DNA from: Poa pratensis
Taxonomy: Eukaryota; Streptophyta; Magnoliopsida; Poales; Poaceae
Assembly (NCBI GenBank): GCA_947311845.1
Contig: CAMZMU010000080.1
Span: 48,406,381-48,470,380, forward strand
Reading direction: 5' to 3'
DNA: 64,000 nucleotides
The notes below the pieces were generated by a model that saw nothing but the letters and a program-made list of their open reading frames with translations, was not told the origin of the DNA and ran no database searches. Positions 1-9,697 of the stretch are shown piece by piece; positions within the stretch are counted from its first letter, which is position 1, and every line of letters starts with the position of its first letter. The position numbers and the translations under genes were made by a program.

Positions 1-138
1 GGGGTTGGGTCCGGTGGTGGTGGTGCTGATCCTGATCCTTCCGCACTGCGACGGGGCGGCATCCTGAAGCACACCGGGTATAAGAGGCAAGGCAAGAAAA
101 GTTCGACTAAGGGAAAAGACGATTTCTCAAGTGGTTAA
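1..138 (+). CDS. open frame, possible polyprotein C-terminus
   Basis: Frame 1 is open from the window edge to a TAA at 136-138 (45 codons). It is Gly-rich at the start and Lys/Arg-rich at the end. Its place upstream of the antisense ORF and the LTR would suit the C-terminal tail of a Ty3 polyprotein, but no motif is visible, so this is a guess from position. Bases 139-377 are AT-rich with no recognisable signal. Confidence 0.3.
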   Translation, partial: GVGSGGGGADPDPSALRRGGILKHTGYKRQGKKSSTKGKDDFSSG

Positions 139-377
139 TTAAATTTTTTAAGGACTTATATGAAAATATTTCACACATATATAACAAGACAAACATACTT
201 ATATTTCACAAACAACCCATCAAGGAGTTCACAACAACATCAAGTTTACAACCTCAAGCTTACAACATCACCTTACATCTAAGATACATAGCATCTGGTT
301 TCCAAAAGAACCACTACTTCGACTCGACTAGCGATAGGGGGTCAACCTAATCCTGCGGTAGTGATCAAGTCACTCGC

Positions 378-1238
378 CTACTGAGGTGGAACCTCCAGCT
401 CTAACACGTCAGCATCTGACTGGTACGGTGGCTCCTCGGGATCTTCCTCCTCGTCCTCGAGAATTGCCTCGAGTGGCTCCTCCTCCTCGTCAACTAACTC
501 CTCCTCATCATCGTCCTCCTCACAATCCATCTCCTCCACAAAGTCATCATCGTCACTGAGGAAAGCGTTGTTCTCCTTGCGGAGATCCTCGCCCTCCTCC
601 TCCATCTCGTCAGTATGGTGCTCTAGATCCTCAATCAGCTCGTCCTGCTCCGCCACCTTCTTGCGGAGCTTTACGATAGTCTTCCTCAGCTGGTCCCTCT
701 TCCTGAGAAGAGCGACCTTCTCGTCCATCAGCTTCTCCTAGTTCTCGCGAAGCTCAACGAGCGACTCGCGGTCAAAGTGAAGCTGAATCCTAGTGCGCAA
801 CAGATCATCCTGAGTGCACTGAAGTAAGATCTCCATGTCCATGATGTAGCTCCCAAACATCGGGTGGTAAGGGGAAGGAGTAGGGTGTCCGTCGCAGTTG
901 CGCCTCCCGTAGAACCGGAAACGGGAGTCTACTAACTCCGCCTTGTGCTCCTCACAAAGTCGGGCTAGCATCCTCTGTGTAGCAGTACAGAGACCGTCAA
1001 CCCAGGTGGCCTCCTTGGTGGTGAAGACGAGCGTCCTGGAACTGGGAGACTTGATGTTCCTGCGAACTGATGACCTGATGAGCCAGCTCAGCCTTCCGAC
1101 ACCGTGAACGTCAATCTGAGCTCCCTCAAACTCTGGAGCGGGGCGACCTAACAGCTTGCTCAACTCGAACAAGTCCCTCTCAAACGTTAGCTTGCTATCC
1201 TTCTCAAGCTGAACGAACTCGGTCCAATGGAGTGCCAT
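378..1238 (-). pseudogene. antisense ORF of gypsy element, one amber stop
   Basis: Two minus-strand reading frames, 1238-741 (166 codons) and 728-378 (116 codons), are in the same frame and separated only by a TAG at 738-740, so they look like one ORF of about 290 codons with an amber mutation. The first half is a mixed globular sequence containing WVDGL and FYGRR. The second half is a Lys/Arg/Glu coiled coil followed by a very acidic tail with runs of Glu and Asp. I recall similar proteins annotated only as 'hypothetical' in grass Tat elements, where such ORFs sit antisense to gag-pol near the 3' LTR; function is unknown. The ATG at 1236-1238 starts MALHW. Bases 1239-1477 are AT-rich and contain a degenerate repeat of an 'AAAATTTTAA' unit. 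Confidence 0.5.
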
Positions 1239-1477
1239 CTACAATTTTTAAGCAAAATTTTAAGTTAGTGAGATGATAAGTGTACAAAATTTTAATTTTA
1301 ATGAGGTAACAATAAGCAGAATTTTAAGTTTATTGAGATGACAAGTCTGCAAAATTTTAAGGATACTTGGGAAATTGTAATGTTTAATGAGAATAGATTT
1401 TTTTGCATAAGTAAGAGGATTGGAGATAAGCAGTTTTCGAAAATACTTCACTCCATTCTTTTAGAAATTAATATTTT

Positions 1478-4400
1478 TGTAACATTTGTCTAACGACCAT
1501 GCTACCAAGATTATGCTTAACACAACGATCCCGTGATCAGTCTGTCGTTGCACATAATCCGAATTGGATACCAAAGTTTACATCCATTACAATACCGAGT
1601 AAAATTCTTACATAGGTGCCTTCATGGGCCAAACCAAAATATCAGCGGAAGCTACGGCGTAGTAGACATCATATTCTAACGATGACGACCCGACAGGCAG
1701 CTGACTTGTGGAGATCCTTAGTTTGCGTAGAAGTCGCCATACTCCTGCTCGGCGTAGTGCTCCTCCTCGTAGTCTGGCTAGGACAATAGCCAGGGACGAA
1801 ACGAATATGAGTACATTTGAATGTACTCGCAAACTACCCCAACATGAGTATGCACTAGTTTTATTTTAACTTACAACTTTTATTTGTTTAAAACATCTCC
1901 ATATCTTTATTGAAAAAGGTAAGAAGAGTTTTATAACTATCTTTAAAAGAATTCACCATCTCATTTTGTTTCTCCAAAACTCCTCCTTTTTCTGACCATG
2001 GCTCACCATGGTCCATTTATTCCAACAACTCATACCACTCCATTTGGTATAGCTGTGTAACACCATCACCATTCCAGTTTCTTTTAAACTTAAAAGCTTT
2101 TCCAAAAACTTGCACATGGTCTAGGACAGCCTCCCAACTGTCCATATCCGAGGACTCGGCTATTCGAATAGTTTTACACTCTGCAGATGTAGCACGCTTT
2201 TCCCACATCCATCCGGCAACTCATCGTGTCTGCCACGTCTCGCCATACAAGGTGTATGCGAAGTAAGCCGCCGACCATAGCCTGTCCTTTGCTCATGCTA
2301 GTATAGGACCCTACCGCTACGAATTTATCATCCTTTCCATCTACACCCAGTCCAGATTCCCCGTCGGGAAACCTAAGTGTGAGGACTCGTAGTTCTGCCC
2401 GGCGAGCGAACCCTTCAATCCTCCCACCAACGTGTTAGGACCCAGGTCAGGGGTAGGTCACCAAACCATCCCCTCATGGAACGAGGTCATCCTCGTTATT
2501 GAGGCATCCCATACTAATATGAGCAAATTATATGACTACGCCCTTTCCCATATGTGGGTAGATGTGGTCGCACAGGGTAAGATTGGTTGTCATAGTACTA
2601 GGACACAATGTGCATTTTTCATAAACATCACCATTCTCCACTTCTTTACTTCCACACCGACATCTCGGTATTCCATAACCACACAAGTCTTTTTAAAGGA
2701 GTTTTGAATAAACAACATTGTTTCCCATCCTATAGTTTTATATAAACTACCTTATATTTCTACATAGGGTGGCAAAATAATATCCATATATTTTTGAAAA
2801 GGTTTTGTAAACCAATGCCTTAAGAGTAAATCATTTGATCAAAGTAGATGCATATGTATTTAGGTGCAAGCTCAGGGAGTAGCTTGCCTTGCTCGGCAAA
2901 GTTCTCGGGTTCTTGTGCTTGATGATCAGAGAATTCCCCCTCCTCGTAGATTCCGGCAACGTTCTCGTCTAAACGTCAAACAAGCAATGCAACCAATTAC
3001 TAAACTACTCAAGCAAGCATCACAACATATCAATCATAAACATCACAATTAGCTACTGCCCACATCAAACCATACAATTTGGTTTCAAAATCATTGAATT
3101 AAACATTATTTATTTATGTTCAAAACTATGGCAGAAACTTGTGGAACATGTTTAATTGCACAACTTGAGTTCTGTTTGTCACAAAAATAAAAACTAAATT
3201 TCTATAGAAATATACTGATGTGTAGAAGACAACACAATTGAGTTTGGATTAATTTGAGTTACCAAACTCCCTACACAAATGTTTGAGTCCAGTAACTTAA
3301 TAATCAAGTTTTAGCTACCAATTAAGTTCTGTTGATCCTAAAATTAAATCCTTTTAGGGGTAACTAAACATGGCTAAATGTGATCTAAAAAAATTGGTCC
3401 TAAATCATTTGGGTTAACCATTTAACATATTTAAATGTTTGAGTGCAGATGGGTGTTGAAACTTCAACTTTAAACTAAACAAATCCTACTGCACAAATAA
3501 TTCTACCAAAATTAGAGAAGCTAATACAAGGCAGTACTAAGCTAACAAAATTGGTTTGGAATTATTTGGACTAACAGAGTATTAGAAACAAACAAGTTTA
3601 GTATTTAAACCTTCTGTAGTATTTTTAATAATACTTTTTATCTATTTAATTAAATTACATGATACCACTTGGGTTGGTTAAACAATTTCATAAGCTTTCC
3701 ATAACAATTGAGTTTGATTTATTTGGATTCCTAAATCTCGAGATATTGAATTTCAAAGTTGGATCCAGTACTGATTTAACAGAGAAGTTTAAATTCAAAT
3801 TTAATTGTTCTCTGGATAATGTTGAAAGCTATGACAGGTGGGGCCTACATGTCAGCGACACAGTGCGCGGGTGGAAATTAATAAAATCCTGACGAGCGGG
3901 GCCCGCCCGTCAGTCTCTCTCTCTCTTCTTTTAACCGAAGCGGTATGGCACCGTTGGATCAAGATCCAACGGCCCACGATTAAAAGCAACGGCGGTGACC
4001 TAATATCGGCGGCGCTGCCGCGCCGGCGACGGCGAGGTGGATGAATCTCTCACCTAGAGGGCTCGGGAGGTCGCGGCGATGATGCAGATCGACAGCGGTG
4101 GCGTGGGGGAAGCTCCTGGCTGAGTTGCACTTGCTGGGGTGGAGTGGTTCGTCGGCGGCGAGGTCTCCGTCTTCCACGGCCACGGACACGGGCTCCGGCG
4201 AGGTCCAACGGTCGCGTCTGGGCACTAATCAAAGGGGAAAAGGGATGGGGTGAGTGCGGTGAGCTCGGGCAACAGCGTAGAGGGGTCAGAGGGGAGAATG
4301 GAGCAGCAGGACGGCACGGCAGTGGTCGTGCTCACCTACGGCTCCGGCGGAGCTTCTCGGGAAGAAATCCAGAGCAGCGGCGGCTCAGCAGCCGCGGCTC

Positions 4401-5451
4401 TGCTCTCCTGGCGGTGTACGTGAGGTGGTGAAGCAAGGGAGGGAAGCAGGGGTCAAGGGAGTGGAGAATTCGTGAGGTGCGGGGTCGAGTTAAATAGGCG
4501 CATCGTCGGCGCACGGTGGTCGCGGTCCAGCGGCGTCTAGAGAGCGGGATAGGCCGGTGCGTGCTGTCTGGGGGGTCCGGGGTGGAGCTAGGGTTCACGG
4601 CGTAGCTGATCGCTTGTCGGGGAGCTGTGAGGGGGGCCAATTTGGCCGGCGCCGTCCAACTCCTCCGCGGCGGTCGTCGGGGAACCGCGGCGTAATTGCG
4701 ATGGGAGAGAGCTCGAGTGCCCTCCTCTGCGAGGCAGAGGGTGCAGAGGCACGGGAGCGAGGGTGGACGCGAGCAGGTGGGGCCTGGGGGGCCCGGGGAA
4801 CGGCGAGGCGCGCGGCGTGCGGCGTCGACACGGCGACGGAGAGGTAGGCGAAGAAGGTTTTGCAGAAAACCCCCGGGCTTCTCTTCTCTCCTTTTCATTT
4901 CTTTCTTTTGTTTTTCAAACTAGAAGCTTTTCTCGAATTTAATTAGGGCACTAAATCTATTTATAAAAATTCAAGAAAATTTGTGAAGCCTTCCCATGGC
5001 ATGCAGAAGCTTCACAAAAATTGGCTTTACAAAATAAAATGTTTTGAATCATTTTTGTTCATAGGGTTTTAATTATTGAATTTGGTTTTTATTCCAATTG
5101 AATTTTACTTTTGAATTTTAAAACTAATTCAAAATATTGCTTGAGAGAGAAAAGTAGTAAGGATAAAATGGGAGTGTTTACATTACCACTCCACTGAATT
5201 TTATTGTAAAGGAAAACAATTTCTCACTTGGAGAATTTTATGTGACACTTGTCACCTTATTTTCTTGCTTTTCTTTTTATTTTATTTCTTTTCTTTTCTT
5301 CATGTCTTTATTTAGAGCAAGCAACATACAACTAGCAAGAAATAAACAACACAAGCAACAATATGAGATCAACACATATAATTAAGCAAAAGTTTTTGTT
5401 GGCTCTCATTTTTGGAATAATAATACTGATTAATATTTTTGGGATGTTACA
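1478..5451 (+). repeat. 3' LTR of Tat-like element (left edge uncertain)
   Basis: The right end ATGTTACA (5444-5451) is firm because N0 coding sequence starts at the next base. The left edge is only a proposal: TGTAACAT at 1478-1485 is an 8-bp inverted match to the right end, giving an LTR near 4 kb, long but known for Tat-type elements. No purine tract precedes it, so the true start may be further right. The stretch holds a transition from AT-rich (2400-3800) to strongly GC-rich (4000-4860) and back to AT-rich. Open frames in the GC-rich part appear on both strands and look like composition effects. Confidence 0.4.
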
Positions 5452-6457
5452 GACTACCACTCCGATGACATGGTCGAGAACGTCTACGACTACTACTCTT
5501 GTAGCATGTGCGGCGACATCGACAACATTCAAGAGGAGAGGACTCCCATCACCACCGTGTTCAAGAGCGGCACCACCAAGCGTCATGGCATAACCTACTT
5601 CTATGGTTCAAGCTCAAGACGGTGCTCCGACAAGAAGGCCACCATGAGTTCATCCTATAGAGCTCCATCTACTTCCAAGAGTGCCAAGTTTCGCCATTCG
5701 CCATCAACTTCAAGTAGGAGCCATGACAAGGCCATCGCCAAGAGCGAAAAGCTTCGACATTCTCCTTCAACTTCAAGAAGGCGCCATGAGAAGGACAACG
5801 CCAAGAGCGCCAAGCCTCGCCACTCTACATCGACAACAAGGCGGCGACCCAAGAAGTGCATCGACAAGGCCAAGACAAGTCAAGGCCCATCTAGCTCATC
5901 AAGGCGCCACAAGAACGTTGCCAAGGTCGACCACAACTTGTCCAAGCTCCAAGACGACATCTCTTCACTCGCGAAGCTTCGAAACATATCACCAAGCTCG
6001 AGTGGGAGCTCCAAGTCAAGGTCGCCAAGGCAACAAGCACGCCGACGTCAACATGAGGAGAAACATCCAAATGACTTTCGGCGACACCCTACAACTCAAG
6101 AACGCCAACGTCGACATGAAAACAAGACGGCGACAAAGGCGCATCCTATGGTGTCTCCTAGTGCTACCACTCCCATCACTGACGAGATCATGGCCGACTT
6201 CGACAACTTCATCGAGAACCTCCAATGTCGACGCCGGAAGAAACATGGTCTCAAACGTGAGGCCGCAACCAAGACGGCGCCCTTCTCAAGCACTTCTCTT
6301 GATATGACTTCTACACCAAGTGCCACCACCACATTGGCCCCCATATGGCAAGATGAAGACCTCCTATGTGACAATTGCCAAGGCCAAGACCATGATCCAC
6401 GAGAATGTCCCAATCTCTTGTGCCCACTATGCAATAGAAGAGGTCACATGATGTGGG

Positions 6458-7388
6458 TCACGGTGGGCATAAAACCCGATACCCGAACCCCGAACCCGAA
6501 AAACCCGGAACCGAACCCGAAAAACCCGAACCCGACAAACCCGAGCACTTGATCGGGTAGCAGATCTGGAAACCCGAAATTACTTCAGGTAATTCGGGGT
6601 TCAGTTCATGGAACCCGAACGTCCCGATTTACCCGAACAAATCGAGCAGCCCATGAATTAGCAAAGCCCAGCAGCCCATTTATCTCTCCCGAACCCTATT
6701 CCCCACTCTCCTCGTGCTCCCAAATCCCAATCCCATCGACCCAGCCTCCCATCCCCGACCACAGCCGCCCTCCGCCGCCGTACCAACCAGCCCTTGACCT
6801 CACCGTAGAGCAGTTCACCCCGCCGACGGTTTTGGCGGCGGAAGCTCGCAGCACATCGGCCTCCCACGAGGAGGATTTTCTCCTTCCGTCCCTCGCCGCG
6901 CGCGGGTGGCGCTTCCGGGACACCGCGGACGAGTCCATCCAGGCCCTCCTCCGCGCCCTCCCCCTGCGCGTCGCCGGAGGCCGTGGAGGCCGAGCTCCTC
7001 GACACGGACCACCCACCCTGTCCGCCGCGGCGCCCGCTCGCCCTTCTTCTCCGACAACACAGGAGCGGTCGCCGGCGGCGGGGACTCGCCCGCTGGCCCT
7101 TCTTCTCCGTCCAGCGTCCTCCTTCTCGTTTCGTTCCCGACGGTGTACCGGTGGCGCGGCGACAGAGCGACGGCGTCAAGTCGACGACCAATCTCCAAAC
7201 CTGGTTCATCTTCAGTATTCTCGGGTATTTCGGGATTACCCGAACCCGGACCCGAAATTACGGGTACCCGAATTATCGGGTAGCACATTTTTGGGACAAA
7301 TCTCGGGTGCCATGTTTGGAAACCCGAAAAACAAAATACCCGAAAAACCCGACCCGAAATTTCGGGTAAACCCGAACGCCCAGCGTGA
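6458..7388. mobile_element. non-autonomous hAT-like DNA transposon (Pack type)
   Basis: An 8-bp direct duplication GATGTGGG flanks it (6450-6457 and 7389-7396), and N2 shows the uninterrupted sequence at the same coding position. Termini are inverted: TCACGGTGGGC on the left and, on the other strand, TCACGCTGGGC on the right (10 of 11). Both subterminal regions (6474-6640 and 7210-7380) are packed with ACCCGAA/TTCGGGT repeats, the kind of subterminal repeat hAT transposases bind. The 8-bp duplication is the hAT signature. At 931 bp with no transposase it must be non-autonomous. Confidence 0.8.
6660..7195 (+). other. GC-rich captured exon-like segment inside the hAT
   Basis: The centre of the hAT element is GC-rich and codon-like, unlike the ACCCGAA-rich ends, and has open frames on the plus strand (for example 6832 onward). 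This suggests a host gene fragment picked up by the transposon. By eye the peptide around 6880-7010 (RGWRFRD, then AELLDTD in a shifted frame) faintly recalls the N-terminus of RMI1/TDRD3-type proteins. I cannot verify this and the frame is broken. Confidence 0.35.
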
Positions 7389-8950
7389 GATGTGGGAGTG
7401 CAAAGTTGGTGAACAAGACGGTGACCAAGATGGCGAGAAGACGGTCGAGCATGGGATTTTCCCTTCGACCACGGAGGCGAGCATGGAGAATGCTATCACC
7501 TTTGACCATGGGTCAAGTGATGATGATGCCGAGCATGGGATGTTCCCTTCGGCAATGGAGTCAAGTGATGTAGCGGAGCATGGGATTTTCCCTTCCGCAG
7601 AGGAGTCGAGTGATGATGCCTACACTATGGCATTGACCTTTGGAGGCGAGATGGTTGAGGAGGTTGAGCATGGGAGTTTCCCTTCAACCTTGGAGGCGTA
7701 TGGAGTTGAGGAAACCGAGCCTATCCCTATGAGCTTGAGTTATGAGATGGTACCAATCCCATGTGAGAATGAGAGCCACTTAGCCCACTTAAGTGAGAGT
7801 GAGAGTGAGTTGAGTGCCTCCACCATATGTGAGTTTGAGTGCTTTCACTTTGAGGGAATGAGTGATACACCACTTGAGTTGAGAGAGGTAGTTGATAGGT
7901 TTTGTGAGGCCATTTCGATTTCTAACACCTTAACCTCTACCTCTAGTGTGTTTTCTCATTGTGTGCTAGGTTCCATGGATGATGAGACGCCACTCCTCGA
8001 CACAATGATGATTCAAATGGAGAAGATGTATATGGAGGATGATGATGATGCCACCCCATGTCTATTTCAAGATGAACAAGTCGGCTACATGGAAGCCCCT
8101 ACTACTTCAACACCTAATTCACATGAGTGGGACTACAACGGTATGGGTGTTGATGTGACCATGATCCCCTAGCGGACATGATGAACTATGATTGTTTGCA
8201 TGCTATGGATGATTCTATTGATGTCACATATGATTCGTTCTTATTCCCATGTGATACTTTGTTTGAAACCAATGTTGATCATGTGGAATTACCTATTTGT
8301 GATGATTTTGCCATGAGCATGCCTTGCTATGAATGTTTCTATTTTTCTCCCCTTGTGGCTTGCAACATGTTGAACAATTTCTCTTTCACATGTGTTGCTT
8401 GCACTAATGTTGAAATGCTTGATAACGAGATTGCCCCCATAGCTTTCTCACTTTTTGGAGATGTTTCGTTTTCTCTTATGGACCTTGTTCCATCCTTCAC
8501 TAATGGCATTTTGTGCATGTCTTGTCATGAGTTCATTTCGAGAAATTGCTTGAACATTGACCTTGCATATGCTATAACTTTCACATATTTGTGTTGTGCT
8601 AATGGTGTAATGAACATGAATGGACATGTCATTGATGATATGCTCCTCTATCTTGCACACACATGGTTTGATTGGTCTTTGATGTTTGTAGGCATGGTGA
8701 ATTCCAATTCTTCGACAACACATCTACCTCCTTCGCATGGTGATGAAGAGCAAGAGTCGAGGACGACTCTTTTTAAAGGGGGGGGGGGGGAGATGATGTA
8801 GCCCGAGTCACGTCCATCACCATGTCAAGTACTCCAACACTCCAAAAGTCACCATGGACATCAAAGGAAGATGGCCAAGGCGCACGAGGAATGGAGTCCG
8901 ACAAGACGGTGGCTTGGAAGAGGAGAAGGAAGAGGAGCCAAACAGCTCCA

Positions 8951-9180
8951 GCGGTACTACCGCCAGGCATAGCGGTACTACCGCCGCAGCGGTACTACCG
9001 CCAGCGGTACCGCCCAGATTGGCTCTCTGGAGGACCCGGCGGCATCTCCAGCGGCACCGCAGCGTTACTACCGCCACCCAGCGGTACTACCGCCAAGCGC
9101 AGCGGTACCACCGCTGCGGGACGCAGGGCGCTTCAGGAAGCTCCCAGCGGTAGTACCGCCAGGCGTAGCGGTACTACCGC
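8951..9180. repeat. GCGGTAGTACCGC palindrome cluster, N0 U3
   Basis: About nine copies of GCGGTACTACCGC, GCGGTAGTACCGC or near variants (GCGGTACCGC, GCGGTACCACCGC) with irregular spacing of roughly 5-50 bp. Each is an inverted repeat GCGGTA/TACCGC around one central base. The cluster ends about 70 bp upstream of the TATA box. Confidence 0.9.
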
Positions 9181-9249
9181 TGCGGAGCCAGACCAGCACG
9201 GGTGGAGACCCTTATCCTCTCCCCACCTACCCCCCTTGGAGGTCAAACC

Positions 9250-9257
9250 TATAAATA
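9250..9257 (+). promoter_or_regulatory. TATA box of N0 LTR
   Basis: TATAAATA in the LTR, the expected plant RNA polymerase II core promoter position between U3 and R. Confidence 0.6.
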
Positions 9258-9697
9258 GGCACCTACCCCCTCCAGATCTAGATAGACTATGTTTTGAGAT
9301 TAGAGTAGAGCTAGACTCCTTCTTCTCAAAGGTCTCCTTCCTCCCCTTGTGGGGATGGTTCCTCCCCTAGTGGAGAAGATCCCTGCGTGGATTCAAAACC
9401 TCTACTTGTAGTTTGACTACTTACCAATCTTTCATCTTCGGGTGACTTTATTGGAGCGGTTCGGTTGACCGTTGGAGAAACAACCATCCAAGATCCCTTC
9501 TTGTATCTACTTGCCGATCTCCCACCTTCGTGTGGATTCTATTGGGCCGGTTGGACCGACCGGTAAGGGAAACGGTTCTTGTATCTTGTGCGTGTTCTTG
9601 TGTTCTTGGTGTTCTTCCTCGTGTTCTTGAGTGAGTTCGTCCATTCCCGCCATCAATCCGTGAAGATCGGGCCACCCTAGAGGTCCAATCCTCATCA

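Larger units (their letters stand above)
1..5451 (+). mobile_element. Tat-like Ty3/gypsy element, 3' part
   Basis: The right end is clear: sequence ending GGGATGTTACA (5441-5451) stops inside the gag-like ORF of element N0, whose reading frame resumes directly at 5452. The flank GACTA (5452-5456) should be the target duplication; the left copy lies outside the window. GC-rich tracts and a 'GTGGGGCCTACATGTCAG' type stretch (3838-3856) are typical of long grass gypsy LTRs. A minus-strand ORF lies between the end of a plus-strand open frame and the LTR, an arrangement known for Tat-lineage elements, which carry extra antisense ORFs. No pol domain is inside the window, so the lineage is inferred from layout only. 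Confidence 0.6.
5452..8793 (+). pseudogene. N0 gag-like protein with two CCHC knuckles, broken
   Basis: The frame open at 5452 continues through the ATG at 5470 to 6457, is interrupted by the hAT element (6458-7388) and resumes at 7397. It reaches a stop at 8170-8172 by a single-base frameshift, after which the homologous sequence continues at 8178-8793. Order of features: Tyr/Asp-rich start, basic Ser/Arg/Lys repeats (SPSTSRRRH-type, roughly 5640-5880), a nucleocapsid-like region from 6367 with C-x2-C-x4-H-x4-C and a second knuckle, then an acidic Ser/Glu-rich region (7400-8160) and a hydrophobic Cys-containing tail. The hAT insertion falls between the His and the last Cys of the second knuckle. 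The role in related elements would be RNA binding and particle assembly (family knowledge of Gag); the long tail has no known function. Confidence 0.7.
5452..9697 (+). mobile_element. N0: non-autonomous CRM-like LTR retroelement, 3' part
   Basis: Seen: a plus-strand gag-like ORF (from 5452), a polypurine tract with a run of 13 G (8778-8790) and a 3' LTR (8794-9697) that begins TGATG and ends CATCA. The ORF is homologous by eye to that of N2 (33242-35506). The 5' part was displaced upstream of the window by the Tat-like insertion, and a hAT element interrupts the coding region. N0 sits inside the protease region of G1; AGTAA at 9698-9702 is the likely right target duplication. No protease, RT, RNase H or integrase is encoded, so it would need proteins from another element. 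Confidence 0.8.
8794..9697 (+). repeat. N0 3' LTR (904 bp)
   Basis: Starts TGATGTAG directly after the G-rich purine tract and ends CCTCATCA; G1 coding sequence resumes at 9698. U3 carries the palindrome cluster at 8951-9180, then a TATA box at 9250-9257. Confidence 0.85.

Noticed and set aside
4332..4898. Long GC-rich ORFs on both strands as a gene
   Set aside because: Open frames overlap on both strands in a GC-rich LTR, peptides are Arg/Pro/Ala low complexity, and there is no domain.
1478..5451. Reading the Tat-like LTR as a minus-strand 5' LTR
   Set aside because: No primer binding site follows position 1478 on the minus strand.
8951..9180. Repeated palindromes resembling a CRISPR array
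   Set aside because: Spacing is irregular, repeats vary, and the sequence is a plant LTR; CRISPR arrays are prokaryotic.
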